From Chryseobacterium sp. (GTDB taxonomy: Bacteria > Bacteroidota > Bacteroidia > Flavobacteriales > Weeksellaceae), in NCBI GenBank assembly GCA_031277615.1, contig JAITMC010000013.1, forward strand, positions 174,143 through 238,142: DNA of 64,000 bases, in the 5' to 3' direction. Position 1 is the stretch's first letter. The number at the start of each line of letters is the position of its first letter. Below are positions 7,372-16,539 of the stretch, piece after piece. The notes under the pieces are model-generated. The model made no database searches and had not been told where the DNA came from. It saw only the letters and a program-made list of their open reading frames with translations. The translations under genes and the position numbers were made by a program.

Positions 7372-10206
7372 ATGGACTCAACACAAGATAAAAGACTCTT
7401 TCTCATCGATGCCTATGCGATGATCTTCAGAGGATACTACGCACTGATCAGAAATCCGAGACTGACCAGCAAAGGACTGGATACATCAGCCATTTTTGGC
7501 TTTACCAACTCTCTTATTGAACTGATCAGAAGAGAAAAACCTACCCACCTTGCCGTTGTTTTCGACGTGGGACAGGCCAGCGTGAGAACAGAAGATTTTT
7601 CAGACTATAAAGCCAACAGAAGCGAAACGCCTGAAGCCATCAAAATTGCGGTTCCATACATCCACAGAATCCTGGAAGCCATGCATATTCCGATATTGGG
7701 AGTGGAAGGCTATGAAGCAGATGATGTGATCGGAACCATTGCCTGCAAAGCAGAAAAAGAAGGCTATACCACATTCATGGTAACGCCGGATAAAGATTTT
7801 GCCCAGCTGGTGACAGATAAAATTAAAATTTACAAGCCGGGACTGAAAGGAGGAGATATCGAAATTCTGGGCGTTGAGGAAGTGAAAGCAAAATACGAAA
7901 TTGAAGACCCGAAACAGGTGATCGATTTCCTTGCGATGATGGGAGATGCCGTAGACAATATTCCGGGACTGGACGGCGTGGGCGAAAAAACGGCCATGAA
8001 ATTCCTTAAAGAATTCGGAAATATTGAAACCCTGCTGGCCAATACCGATAAGCTGAAAGGAAAGCTGAAAGAAAAAGTGGAAGCTTCGGCAGAACGTGGA
8101 ATTTTATCCAAAAAGCTGGCCACCATTATTTGTGATGCCCCTGTTGAATTTCATCAGGAGCAGTACGATCTTGAGACACCGGATTTTGAAAAAGTAAAAG
8201 AAGTATTTGACGAAATAGAATTCAGAAGATTATACGAAAACCTGTACAGGGCTTTTGCCCCTGCGCCTACGGAAACCATTGTTGTAAGTGAGGTGGAAGT
8301 AAAGCAGACTCCATCAGGAACCGAAGTGAAAGGACAGGTCATGCAGCTTGACCTTTTTGCCAATTTTGAAGAACTTGACCAGGCTACTTCCACCAAATCC
8401 ACAATTGAACAGAACGATCATCTGTATCAGTTTGTCAACAACCCGAAAGCCCAGAAAATACTGGTCGATAACCTGTTAAAACAGCGGGCGGTTTGCTTTG
8501 ATACGGAAACCACCTCTCTGAACGAACTGGAAGCCGAATTGGTGGGAATGAGCTTCTCCTATAAAAAAGGACTGGCATATTATGTCCCTCTTTCAGAAGA
8601 TAAAGGGGAAGTGCTGCAGACGCTTGAGATTTTCAGACCGTTTTTTGAAAAACAGGACCTGCTGAAGATCGCCCACAACTTAAAATTCGATTATAAGATC
8701 CTAAAACAGTATGATATTACGGTAAAAGGGGCCATGTTTGATACCATGATTGCCCATTACCTGCTGAATCCGGACGGAAGACACGGAATGGATTACCTTT
8801 CCGAAGTCTATCTGAACTATAAACCGGTTTCCATAGAAACCATCATTGGTAAAAAAGGAAAAAAACAGGGGAATTTCAGAGATGCAGACCTGAGAACTCA
8901 AACCGATTACGCCGCAGAAGATGCCGATGTAACCTTCCAGCTCTATGAACTTTTTGCGCCACAGCTGAAAAAAGAAAATCTGGAAGACCTTTTCTTCAAT
9001 ATAGAAATGCCATTGATGGAAGTTCTGGCTAAAATGGAACTGGCCGGAATTTCTCTTGATGAAAAATGGCTGGCCCAGGAAAGTGTAGATCTTGAAAATG
9101 ACCTTAAACAGCTGGAATCCAAAATTTTTGAGCTGTCCGGTGAAGAATTCAATATGAACTCCCCAAGACAACTCGGAGAGATCCTGTTTGAAAAAATGCA
9201 GCTTGATCCGAAAGCCAAAAAAACAAAGACAGGACAATATGCAACCTCTGAAGACGTCCTTCAGAAACTGGCCTCAAAACATGAGATCATCCAGCATATC
9301 CTGGAATACAGAACCTACCAGAAACTGAAATCAACCTATGTGGATGCGCTGCCTTCACAGATTGATAAAGATGATAAAAGAGTACACACCAACTTCTCCC
9401 AGACTACCGCTGCAACAGGCCGTCTGGCCAGTGTAAACCCGAATCTGCAGAATATCCCGATCAGAACGGTCCGCGGACAGCAGATCAGGGGAGCCTTTGT
9501 TTCCGGAGAAGGAAAAAAAATCATCTCCGCCGATTACTCCCAGATAGAACTTCGTCTGATCGCTGAGATTTCAGGAGAGGAAAATATGATCAAAGCATTC
9601 CAGGATGGTGAAGATATTCACGCCTCTACCGCTGCGAAGCTCTTTAAAATTCCTTTGGAAGAAGTTTCAAAAACCCAGAGAAGCCAGGCAAAAACAGTGA
9701 ACTTCGGAATCATTTACGGTCAGGGAGCATTTGCCCTTGCAGAGCAGACCGGATTATCCAGAACAGAAGCCAAACAGATGATCGAAGCCTATTTTGAAAC
9801 CTATCCGAAACTAAAGGAATATATGGCAGAACAGGTGAACAAAGCACGTCAGCTGGGCTATGTGGAAACTATTTTAGGACGAAAAAGACATTTGAAAGAC
9901 ATCAATTCCAATAATTTTGTAGTAAGAGGTCATGCCGAAAGAAACGCCGTAAATGCACCGGTTCAGGGAAGTGCGGCAGATGTTGTAAAACTGGCGATGA
10001 TCAAAATAGATAAAGAGCTGGAATCACAGAACCTGAAAACCAAAATGCTTCTTCAGGTTCATGATGAATTGGTGTTTGAATCTCCTGCTGATGAAATTGA
10101 AGCCGCTTCAGAACTGATCAGAAAAGAAATGGAAAGCGCCCTGGAAACACAGGTGCCTTTACTGGTAGAGGTCGGAGTTGGAAATAACTGGTTGGAAGCC
10201 CATTAA
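7372..10206 (+). CDS. polA: DNA polymerase I
   Basis: The 944-residue protein has all three domains of PolA. These are an N-terminal 5'-3' nuclease (FLIDAYAMIFRGYYAL, then VEGYEADDVIGT, VTPDKDFAQL and GDAVDNIPGLDGVGEKTA), a central DEDD 3'-5' exonuclease that looks active (FDTETTSLNELE, AHNLKFDYKIL, YAAEDADVTFQLYELF), and a family A polymerase. The polymerase shows motif A ADYSQIELRLIAEI, the O helix RSQAKTVNFGIIYGQGAF and motif C LLQVHDELVFE. It removes RNA primers from Okazaki fragments and fills gaps in excision repair. The start at 7372 (MDSTQDKR) is preferred over TTG 7354, which sits in the promoter. The gene at 10215 follows after 8 bp and may be read through from this promoter. Confidence 0.97.
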   Translation: MDSTQDKRLFLIDAYAMIFRGYYALIRNPRLTSKGLDTSAIFGFTNSLIELIRREKPTHLAVVFDVGQASVRTEDFSDYKANRSETPEAIKIAVPYIHRILEAMHIPILGVEGYEADDVIGTIACKAEKEGYTTFMVTPDKDFAQLVTDKIKIYKPGLKGGDIEILGVEEVKAKYEIEDPKQVIDFLAMMGDAVDNIPGLDGVGEKTAMKFLKEFGNIETLLANTDKLKGKLKEKVEASAERGILSKKLATIICDAPVEFHQEQYDLETPDFEKVKEVFDEIEFRRLYENLYRAFAPAPTETIVVSEVEVKQTPSGTEVKGQVMQLDLFANFEELDQATSTKSTIEQNDHLYQFVNNPKAQKILVDNLLKQRAVCFDTETTSLNELEAELVGMSFSYKKGLAYYVPLSEDKGEVLQTLEIFRPFFEKQDLLKIAHNLKFDYKILKQYDITVKGAMFDTMIAHYLLNPDGRHGMDYLSEVYLNYKPVSIETIIGKKGKKQGNFRDADLRTQTDYAAEDADVTFQLYELFAPQLKKENLEDLFFNIEMPLMEVLAKMELAGISLDEKWLAQESVDLENDLKQLESKIFELSGEEFNMNSPRQLGEILFEKMQLDPKAKKTKTGQYATSEDVLQKLASKHEIIQHILEYRTYQKLKSTYVDALPSQIDKDDKRVHTNFSQTTAATGRLASVNPNLQNIPIRTVRGQQIRGAFVSGEGKKIISADYSQIELRLIAEISGEENMIKAFQDGEDIHASTAAKLFKIPLEEVSKTQRSQAKTVNFGIIYGQGAFALAEQTGLSRTEAKQMIEAYFETYPKLKEYMAEQVNKARQLGYVETILGRKRHLKDINSNNFVVRGHAERNAVNAPVQGSAADVVKLAMIKIDKELESQNLKTKMLLQVHDELVFESPADEIEAASELIRKEMESALETQVPLLVEVGVGNNWLEAH

Positions 10207-10214
10207 TAAAGAGT

Positions 10215-10919
10215 ATGAAAGCTTTACTTATTTTTCTGATTCTCCTTCCTGTTCTGTGTTTTTCACAGGCAAAATTTGACCTTGAGACAGAAATCTATGA
10301 TTTACAGAAAAGAGAGTGTGAAGAGCAGAATAAGAAAGATAAAGCAGCCTATTATAAACTTAAGCATGAGGCAGCAGAGATGAACTTTTATGCGCTCACC
10401 AGAATGATCATCAGCGATCTGGATAAAACGAAATTTACCAGAAAATATATAAACCTTCGTTACAGTAGTGTAACCTACTCATGTGGTGTTATAGATTCTG
10501 AAAATTACGAATGCATAAGAGAATACAATCTTAAAGATCCTTTTTACAACCGCCAGAGCTGGGGAGCAGATGATCTGATTTTTTTGGGAAAAGTATTTGC
10601 TGATAAAATTATTATTCCAAGCCGGGTAGGTATTGGCTTTGGGTATAGTGAAGGATTTTATTATGTTGATGAAGAAAACTCTGCCGTATTCCGGAAATTA
10701 AAAAAAGGAAAAATAACAGAAACCAATAGAGAGTTTTATTACTATGCCAAAAAAAATAAAAGTCCTCTGTCTGTTTCAGAAAATCTGATTGCAGATGAAC
10801 TGTTTTTTAGTTTTGAGAATTTGCCGGATTACAGGGTAAAAGTCACTCAGTATATCAACTACAAAAAAACAGTGAAAACCTATGAATTCGGTAATGGAGA
10901 ATGGACTGTTGTTGAGTAA
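10215..10919 (+). CDS. Hypothetical secreted protein
   Basis: A 234-residue protein with a clear signal peptide (MKALLIFLILLPVLCFSQ) ending in SQ, usual for exported Flavobacteriia proteins. The mature part starts with a charged helix (DLQKRECEEQNKKDKAAYYKLKHEAAEM, about residues 28-55), followed by a mixed beta region with paired Tyr residues. Family not recognised. It begins 8 bp after polA on the same strand and is closed by a strong shared terminator, so it is probably expressed with polA. Nothing indicates a link to replication. Confidence 0.6.
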   Translation: MKALLIFLILLPVLCFSQAKFDLETEIYDLQKRECEEQNKKDKAAYYKLKHEAAEMNFYALTRMIISDLDKTKFTRKYINLRYSSVTYSCGVIDSENYECIREYNLKDPFYNRQSWGADDLIFLGKVFADKIIIPSRVGIGFGYSEGFYYVDEENSAVFRKLKKGKITETNREFYYYAKKNKSPLSVSENLIADELFFSFENLPDYRVKVTQYINYKKTVKTYEFGNGEWTVVE

Positions 10920-10940
10920 ACTGAAAAATACAATAAAAAA

Positions 10941-10971
10941 AACTTCCGCCCTTTTGAAGCGGAAGTTTTTT
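10941..10971. terminator. Bidirectional terminator between convergent genes
   Basis: AACTTCCGC (10941-10949) and GCGGAAGTT (10959-10967) form a 9-bp stem flanked by A6 on the left and T7 on the right. It can serve both the polA unit and the minus-strand GLPGLI gene. Confidence 0.8.
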
Positions 10972-10987
10972 TATCAGTCTGTTCAAT

Positions 10988-11782
10988 CTATGTTCCGGGA
11001 GCTTTTGTTTCCCATTCGAAAATCTTTTCTATCCCGAATCTTGAATTGGGCGCAGAATGTACCTCTACGGATGAAGGCAGGAAGCTTTTTATTTTTTTTA
11101 GGTTCTCATCACTTCTTTTTCTGAAATCCTTTTCTTTGATTTCCATGAAATCTTTCATTTCAATCTTGGTATATTTTTTAAAAGCAGGAGCAAAATTCAC
11201 CTTTTCCGGATAATTGACGATTACTTTATCGGCTTTCCAGATATCAAAATCCTTATTATCGGCTCTTACATCCAGAATCAGGCCCGGAAGACCGAAGAAT
11301 TTGAAGGGTCCGGCAGAATAGGGAAGGTCTTTGGCAAAATAGGCCGTCACTGCAGATCCTCTGAAAAGGGTGGTCGCTTTCGTACAGACATAGCCTGCAA
11401 TTTTCTTTGTCGACTGGTGGTCAATTTTCCATACCGGAGCCGGAACTTTATCGTGAACAAAGAAATAATCCACTCCCGGGTTGATATAAGAAGTGAAAAA
11501 GTAATCCCTGTTCTTTTGATTAGTACCGATATTGGAAAGGTAGTAAACAGCCTGTTTAGACCCTCCGCCTTTTTGCACCATGGCATAGTTTCCTTCTCCC
11601 GAACTCATTGTATTCACCTGAAATAATGAATCCTGTTTTGAAATGGCCTTACTGCCGTCAATGTACAGATTCTCTTTCAGCGTAGCAATAGGAGAGCGGA
11701 CGTGTGTATAGATGACATGGATTTTTTGAGACCATACTGATCCTGAAATCAACATGAAAAACAGAAAAATAATAGCTTTCAT
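10988..11782 (-). CDS. GLPGLI family secreted protein
   Basis: A 264-residue product starting at the ATG at 11782, which directly gives a signal peptide (MKAIIFLFFMLISGSVWSQ); longer frames upstream lack one. It contains the family-naming motif FFGLPGLILDV (about residues 190-200) and the preceding AYFAKDLPYSAGPF stretch where these proteins respond to a small-substrate fold. GLPGLI proteins are abundant in Flavobacteriia and of unknown function; several sit beside TonB receptors or peptidases, but this one stands alone. It is convergent with the polA unit and shares its terminator. Confidence 0.85.
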   Translation of the reverse strand: MKAIIFLFFMLISGSVWSQKIHVIYTHVRSPIATLKENLYIDGSKAISKQDSLFQVNTMSSGEGNYAMVQKGGGSKQAVYYLSNIGTNQKNRDYFFTSYINPGVDYFFVHDKVPAPVWKIDHQSTKKIAGYVCTKATTLFRGSAVTAYFAKDLPYSAGPFKFFGLPGLILDVRADNKDFDIWKADKVIVNYPEKVNFAPAFKKYTKIEMKDFMEIKEKDFRKRSDENLKKIKSFLPSSVEVHSAPNSRFGIEKIFEWETKAPGT

Positions 11783-12033
11783 AATCCGGATATTGGTTTT
11801 TATGTAAAAATAATACGAAAAACGAATCCATTGATCATCAGTGCGTAAGATTAACATTCATTAACCTGAATTGGGATTTCATTAATAAAAGTTCAGATGG
11901 ATAACTTCAGTCTTGAATTGTAGACTGTTAAGATTAAAAATCAAACATTGTCGAATCTGTGGGTAGCTTTTTAACCACAAAAGAATAGACTTTTTTAAGC
12001 TTAATACTTTGCGTAGAGAACTTCACATATATT

Positions 12034-12060
12034 GGATGGATGATGGATGTTGGATGATGG
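12034..12060. repeat. GATG-rich low-complexity repeat, copy 1
   Basis: GGATGGATGATGGATGTTGGATGATGG is the same kind of run as at 18971-19012 and 23509-23554. All three copies are intergenic. Confidence 0.6.
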
Positions 12061-12165
12061 AAGTTATGGAGCTCCTGAAATATGATGAAGCCAATTATAA
12101 CATAGGAGAGACTAAAAATCAAAAAAAAATATCAGGATGAATGGGAAATCTGCTCAATCTGTTAT

Positions 12166-12391
12166 ATCCGCGAGAGAAAAAATACCCATAAAGATTGGTG
12201 AAACCTGTGAATCTGTAGGAGATCTCTTAGATGACAAATCTATTCAATAGAGGTGGACTTTAGTCCACCTAAATCTGCGCGACCTGCCAAAATCCGCGTG
12301 AGAAAAAATATCCATACAGATTGGTGAAATCTGTGAAACTATGGGAAATCATCGATTCAGTAGAGGAGACTTTAATCCACCTAAATCTGTG
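12166..12391. repeat. Diverged direct repeat in the gap 11783-12635
   Basis: Two copies, about 12166-12279 and 12291-12391, share CCGCG-GAGAAAAAATA-CCATA-AGATTGGTGAAA-CTGTGAA and, after about 50 bp, a TAGAGG-ACTTTA-TCCACCTAAATCTG block. Copy 1 has a perfect hairpin AGGTGGACT-TT-AGTCCACCT (12251-12270). No gene is convincing in this 850-bp gap; a 70-codon frame at 12321-12533 is built from the repeat. Confidence 0.6.
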
Positions 12392-12595
12392 GAAAATTTT
12401 TAAATCACACATCAACAAAAAAGAAGGCTCAACCCAAGCCCTCTTACAATTTCTACAGTTCCCTGTTAAAATTTTTGGTAATTATTTTTCATCCGATGGT
12501 TTTACCCTCTTTAGGTTCACCGATGCATTTTAGAATCATAAAATAGCTGATATAAAATACAGGGTAAAGGTATAAACTATAAACGGGCTGTAAAA

Positions 12596-12611
12596 TACCC
12601 CTTTTGGGGTA
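12596..12611 (-). terminator. Terminator-like hairpin after the minus-strand array
   Basis: TACCCC-TTTT-GGGGTA is a perfect palindrome 25 bp past the stop of the 12636 gene. On the minus strand it is followed by TATTTTA, a modest T run. Confidence 0.45.
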
Positions 12612-12635
12612 GTTTTAATCATTCAGTCAATCCGG

Positions 12636-13379
12636 TTATTCACCATGGATATTATTGTAAGCGTTGGCTGCCACTTCATCCGGAGAGGTGTTTTCAAACA
12701 GGAAACGTTCCTTTTTAAGGATGATTTTTTTTGATTCGGTAGGCATATCTTCCTCCATGGTATTGGTCATTTCATGGATCAGTTTACCTTTCATTGGCTC
12801 ATAATAAAGGGCAGAGTGAGCACCAGCTCCCATATTATACGTTTCTACGTAAGTAAGAATAAAGGCACCATTCAGATATTTGAATTTACTGAACAGATTG
12901 CCGTTAGGCCCGATGTCATATAAATTAATCTGAAGTTCTCCCTTTGTAATGCTGATATCTTCGGGATCATGCATTTTATAGCCGTATTCATTATATTCAG
13001 CAGGGAAAGCAGTATCGGAGGTTTTGTCAAGCCGGTAGGTTTTATCCTGATTTCCCAGCAGGATCAGCATTTTCCGTCCGCTTACTGTATCTTTTTTCTT
13101 TCTGAGTACGAGAGCCCTATCGGAAAGTCCGTCCTGGTTGAGATCGCCTTCAGCATCATATTGAATTTCATAGCCATCGGGAACAAAGTCTTCAGCTTTG
13201 ATGCCTGTTTTAAAGGATTCCGCCTGAGGAACAGAAGGTGTACTGAGGGTATCTTTGGCAGGTGTTTTTACAACAGATGTTTTTGTGTGGTCTGTATCTT
13301 GCGTTTTCTTGTCTTTACGGCAGGAATAGATCAGGAGAAGGCATAGTGCCAGGATAGGAAAAAATTTTTTCAAGGTCAT
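12636..13379 (-). CDS. Lipoprotein with FG-GAP-like domain
   Basis: A 247-residue lipoprotein: hydrophobic signal ending in the lipobox LIYSC-RKDKK (Cys at about 20), then a Thr/Ser/Lys linker and a domain starting AEGDLNQDGLSDRALVLRK, an FG-GAP/dockerin-like calcium loop. The following LILLGNQDKTYR and beta strands parallel the C-terminal module of the 5226-6995 protein. Its ATG follows the stop of the upstream gene with no gap, so it is the last gene of a minus-strand operon. Function unknown; envelope location is clear from the lipobox. Confidence 0.7.
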   Translation of the reverse strand: MTLKKFFPILALCLLLIYSCRKDKKTQDTDHTKTSVVKTPAKDTLSTPSVPQAESFKTGIKAEDFVPDGYEIQYDAEGDLNQDGLSDRALVLRKKKDTVSGRKMLILLGNQDKTYRLDKTSDTAFPAEYNEYGYKMHDPEDISITKGELQINLYDIGPNGNLFSKFKYLNGAFILTYVETYNMGAGAHSALYYEPMKGKLIHEMTNTMEEDMPTESKKIILKKERFLFENTSPDEVAANAYNNIHGE

Positions 13380-13859
13380 TTATTTTGCGGGTCGTGCAAA
13401 TCTAGCTTTTATTTCTTTAAAATGAAGAATAATGACCGCTGTAATTCCTGTAATAATGACCGGAAAAACCGATAGGGTAAGGGTGTAATAAAGCTCCTCA
13501 TTAAAAGAATACGTACTCCATGATGATTCTCTTTCTACGAAAATACTGTAATTGAAGAATAGCCAGACTATAAGAAGAATAATAAGTTCTGTGATCATTC
13601 TTACAATAAGATTTCTGATAAAGGCAAACAAAGCAAAAACAGCGGATAAAAATACGCCTGTAATCAGTGAGATAAATAAAGCATCTTCGGTAAAGCTGCA
13701 TTCGAGGCAGCCACTGGACATCTGGTCTGAAAGTTTTCCCATCGACCAGAATATTTCAAGAAAAGTTATTCCGGAAATGATCAGAATTCCCAAAGAAAGC
13801 TTCTTCAGAAATATAAAGAAACGTCGGTGTCGCGGGCTTATTTTCTTTTCTTCGTTCAT
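13380..13859 (-). CDS. Hypothetical four-helix membrane protein
   Basis: A 159-residue protein with four predicted membrane helices (about 18-40 LSLGILIISGITFLEIFWSM, 62-85 LFISLITGVFLSAVFALFAF, 92-112 ITELIILLIVWLFFNYSIF, 128-148 TLSVFPVIITGITAVIILHF), a basic N terminus (RHRRFFIFLKK) and a basic C terminus. Two Cys (GCLEC) lie in the first outer loop. Family not recognised. It is 10 bp from the PP2C gene upstream and abuts the lipoprotein gene downstream, so all three are probably one transcript. Confidence 0.6.
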   Translation of the reverse strand: MNEEKKISPRHRRFFIFLKKLSLGILIISGITFLEIFWSMGKLSDQMSSGCLECSFTEDALFISLITGVFLSAVFALFAFIRNLIVRMITELIILLIVWLFFNYSIFVERESSWSTYSFNEELYYTLTLSVFPVIITGITAVIILHFKEIKARFARPAK

Positions 13860-13869
13860 AATGGGTGGA

Positions 13870-14619
13870 TCAGGGATTTTTTATCATTCTGATCATAGCA
13901 AGATCATCCGTAGGTTTTACACCATAATGCTGTTCCAGATACTTCAGTTTTCTGTTGAGCATTTCATCCGTCCCGGCATACGTAAGATCCTTCATCAGGT
14001 ACTCTGCAAAATCTATAGTATCTTCAGAACCGGTTTTTTTGACCTTTGTAAAAGTAAAAATTCCATCCGTAGCAATGCTCACATCTTTTACATTTTCAAA
14101 AAAAACTTTCTGGTCCTGTCGGGAATACCATTCATCGAAATCTTCCTGAAGATGAAAGGCCAGGTAATCAGGTTTGTTGTCCCGGTCGTATTCCGTTATT
14201 TCACTGTCAATACAGATGATGCCGTCTCCGATGGTCAGAATGACTCCTTTATTTTCTTTTATATTATACAACAGGATGATAATCGTCGTTAGCAGCTCTT
14301 TTTCATCAAGCATCAGCTGCTTTTTTACAGAGGCCAGTTCTTTGAAAACATCCCGGACAATTTCCTTCAGCTCTTCATCAAGATTCCTGGTAGCAGGTTC
14401 GTATAGATCTTTATATCCTTTTTCAATAGCGGCTTTGCGTAGGATCTTTCCGGTGAGGACAGAAGCAAAATGACTGTCCAGTCCGGTAGAACAGCCGTCC
14501 ATTACAGCGCAGATGATTTTATCTGAACCTGTTTTTCTGATCATCAGGTGATCTTCACACTGCTGGGTATGATAATCTCCGATTTGTATAGCGGAATAAA
14601 TGTTCATCATTCTTATCAA
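13870..14619 (-). CDS. PP2C-like protein phosphatase
   Basis: A 249-residue protein related to metal-dependent PP2C/PPM Ser/Thr phosphatases. It has an N-terminal QCEDHLMIRK strand with the first acidic ligand, CAVMDGCSTGLDSHFAS (motif DG-x(4)-D/H where DGxGG is usual), a TIIILLYNIKE strand, LTIGDGIICID and VSIATDGIFTFT with the later metal-binding Asp. The DGCSTG variant replaces the classical DGMGG, so activity or metal site may be modified. Start could be 14619 or the Met codons at 14610/14607. It sits in an operon with DUF6000 and a 102-residue protein. A regulatory role for these neighbours is inferred. Confidence 0.7.
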   Translation of the reverse strand: MIRMMNIYSAIQIGDYHTQQCEDHLMIRKTGSDKIICAVMDGCSTGLDSHFASVLTGKILRKAAIEKGYKDLYEPATRNLDEELKEIVRDVFKELASVKKQLMLDEKELLTTIIILLYNIKENKGVILTIGDGIICIDSEITEYDRDNKPDYLAFHLQEDFDEWYSRQDQKVFFENVKDVSIATDGIFTFTKVKKTGSEDTIDFAEYLMKDLTYAGTDEMLNRKLKYLEQHYGVKPTDDLAMIRMIKNP

Positions 14620-14630
14620 ATAACTTTCTG

Positions 14631-14939
14631 CTAAATAAGTTCTCCGTTAATCAGTTTCACCGTTTTTCCCGGTTCATTATACTGCCAGCCCAGTTTTATA
14701 GCTTCTTTTATCTTTGTGCGGATCAGATGCGGCGTAACCGTTATAGCCTCTTCACCGTTATATCCGGATCTGCATAGTCCTGCATAGACCAGAAGAATTC
14801 TGCCTTCACTTTCATGCTGTACCGGAATTCCGTATTCCTGATCGTGCCTTTCTTCATGGGATATTACTTTTCTTATTTTCCAGTAAAAAATGTCATCATC
14901 AACGGTCACTTTACGAAGCCCTTTTTTTGCTATAGCCAT
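14631..14939 (-). CDS. Small hypothetical protein, possible substrate/adaptor of the PP2C operon
   Basis: A 102-residue protein starting KKGLRKVTVDDDIFYWKIRKV and ending with VTPHLIRTKIKEAIKLGWQYNEPGKTVKLING. This beta-strand head with a helix plus GW-x-P-x-x-PG tail occurs in a widespread family of uncharacterised small proteins (a TVDG-x-x-Y-x-W-x-VR head in many actinobacteria). No enzyme motif is seen. It lies 11 bp upstream of the PP2C gene and 19 bp downstream of the DUF6000 gene. Confidence 0.6.
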   Translation of the reverse strand: MAIAKKGLRKVTVDDDIFYWKIRKVISHEERHDQEYGIPVQHESEGRILLVYAGLCRSGYNGEEAITVTPHLIRTKIKEAIKLGWQYNEPGKTVKLINGELI

Positions 14940-14958
14940 ATTCTTGTTAATTGAAATG

Positions 14959-15630
14959 TTATCTGCAGTATTCTTGAAGTTCTTTCAGAAGATGAACCTG
15001 TTCAGTTATGCGGTTGATGCGGGAATCTTGTATTTCAAATGATTCCTCAGTTTTATATCCCCTGTTTCTGTATTCTGTCATATTTTTCCATTGATCCACA
15101 TATTTTAGAAGATGATTGGTTTTATTCACCTGGTCAAGATAGGCAACCGTTTCTAAAACACTTTCCTGATCAAAATAAAGATGAGGTTTTTGCAGATAGT
15201 AGGTCAGATATTGATCAAGATACTCCATTGTCTTTTCATTATTATAAAAAGCGAGAATAAGGGCATAGAGGTCACCGGAATAGCATACTTCACTTTTCAG
15301 AAAATGAGTACCGATAATATCAATCTGGTTCTGATAATTTTTTACAGCAGACAGATAAGCTCCCACTGTTCTGGTACGCCAGTTAAAATCTCCCAGAAGG
15401 CTTAACGTTACTTCTTCCGTGATTTCGTCTTTGAGATCTTTTATTTCTTCCGTCCAGGAACCGGAAGGGTGCCGTATTTTCATATAAAAAGGAAGAACCC
15501 ATTGATCAATGAATTCCTGACTGAGCAGAAAATTATTCCGGTAACTTTCCAAAGGGGTAAATATAGATGAATGCCTTACAGTTGCTCCGGCGGAGTGTAA
15601 CGACATTTCGTTTTGAAGATCTTCGTTCAT
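14959..15630 (-). CDS. DUF6000 family protein
   Basis: A 223-residue protein matching what I know of DUF6000: FIDQWVLPFYMKIRH, EITEEVTLSLLGDFNWRTRTVGAYL, NQIDIIGTHFLKSEVCYSG, LTYYLQKPHLYFDQESVLETVAYLD. The family is helical, common in Bacteroidota near immunity-type genes, and has no established biochemical role. It is the first gene of the probable five-gene operon running down to 12636. The upstream gap (15631-15802) holds no gene and probably the promoter. Confidence 0.75.
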   Translation of the reverse strand: MNEDLQNEMSLHSAGATVRHSSIFTPLESYRNNFLLSQEFIDQWVLPFYMKIRHPSGSWTEEIKDLKDEITEEVTLSLLGDFNWRTRTVGAYLSAVKNYQNQIDIIGTHFLKSEVCYSGDLYALILAFYNNEKTMEYLDQYLTYYLQKPHLYFDQESVLETVAYLDQVNKTNHLLKYVDQWKNMTEYRNRGYKTEESFEIQDSRINRITEQVHLLKELQEYCR

Positions 15631-15802
15631 ACAGAATTTGTGCTAAAATAAACAATTTTAAAATTACGGTTATTTCACGGATAAAATTTTCATAATGTAA
15701 ATCAGATCTCGTTTCAATGCATTTTGCTTAATACAAATCTTGATTTTCTCCTTAATTCAACTTAAAACTGAATAATGGTTTAAAAGAAAGTCAGAATAGA
15801 AA

Positions 15803-16438
15803 TTACTCACCTTGCGGATTTTTTGTTTTTTTCAAACCTTTAAGCTCTTTGTCCATTCTTTTTTTCCAGTCTTTACCATTCCGTTTTTCAAGATACGCGT
15901 CCGTAAGTTGGGTGTATTTTTCGTATGCTTTTCTGTCCATAGGCTCAACTGTACACCCTGGGACGTTGGAGAAAATACCGTATTGTCTCCGAACGCTGTC
16001 TATACTGTTCATGGTTTTCCGGTCATACGATGGAATAAAAAATCCTCCGCCGTAATCCCGGCTTACTTTATCATTCTGTATGTCTTTTGCTGCCTCCCGG
16101 ATATAATAGTTTTCTTTTTGGGCAAGCTCTTTTTTACGGTCTGAAAATCCTTTGGCTGCATGATAAACAAAAAAGATCAGTACCATGAGATTCAGGGCAG
16201 GAAATACCCGTACAAACTTATTTTTAAAGCTTAAATTTTTAATGTTTAAACTGCTGATAAGAAACGCTACTAAAGCAGTTACGGCAAAAATAAGAAGTAG
16301 GTACAGAAGACCACTTTCTCCGGCCATTCGCGGCAAATCAAATTGGGCCGGATAATTAATAAAATAAATCCCCGAAATATAAACAGCGGCAACCAAAATA
16401 ATAACGATGATATTGATAAGAATGATTTTTTTATTCAT
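15803..16438 (-). CDS. Hypothetical membrane protein
   Basis: A 211-residue product from the ATG at 16438 (a TTG 21 bases further upstream is less likely). It has three hydrophobic segments (about 5-26 ILINIIVIILVAAVYISGIYF, 44-66 GLLYLLLIFAVTALVAFLIS, 80-100 VFPALNLMVLIFFVYHAA), followed by a soluble C-terminal half rich in Lys and Tyr. Family not recognised. It stands between the DUF6000 operon and the Imm22-like pair on the same strand. Confidence 0.55.
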   Translation of the reverse strand: MNKKIILINIIVIILVAAVYISGIYFINYPAQFDLPRMAGESGLLYLLLIFAVTALVAFLISSLNIKNLSFKNKFVRVFPALNLMVLIFFVYHAAKGFSDRKKELAQKENYYIREAAKDIQNDKVSRDYGGGFFIPSYDRKTMNSIDSVRRQYGIFSNVPGCTVEPMDRKAYEKYTQLTDAYLEKRNGKDWKKRMDKELKGLKKTKNPQGE

Positions 16439-16539
16439 GGTTTGATGTTTTCTTTTCAAAGATAATCCTATAAACGGTAAAACCGTGATGATACTAAATG
16501 ATCCTAAGATCGCTGAAAATTCAATTGAAATTGCTGATT

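Noticed and set aside
8701-9237. 178-codon minus-strand frame inside polA
   Set aside because: Fully antisense to a conserved part of polA; Phe-rich composition typical of a reverse shadow.
12321-12533. 70-codon frame in the 11783-12635 gap
   Set aside because: Built from the diverged repeat and low-complexity sequence; no start signal.
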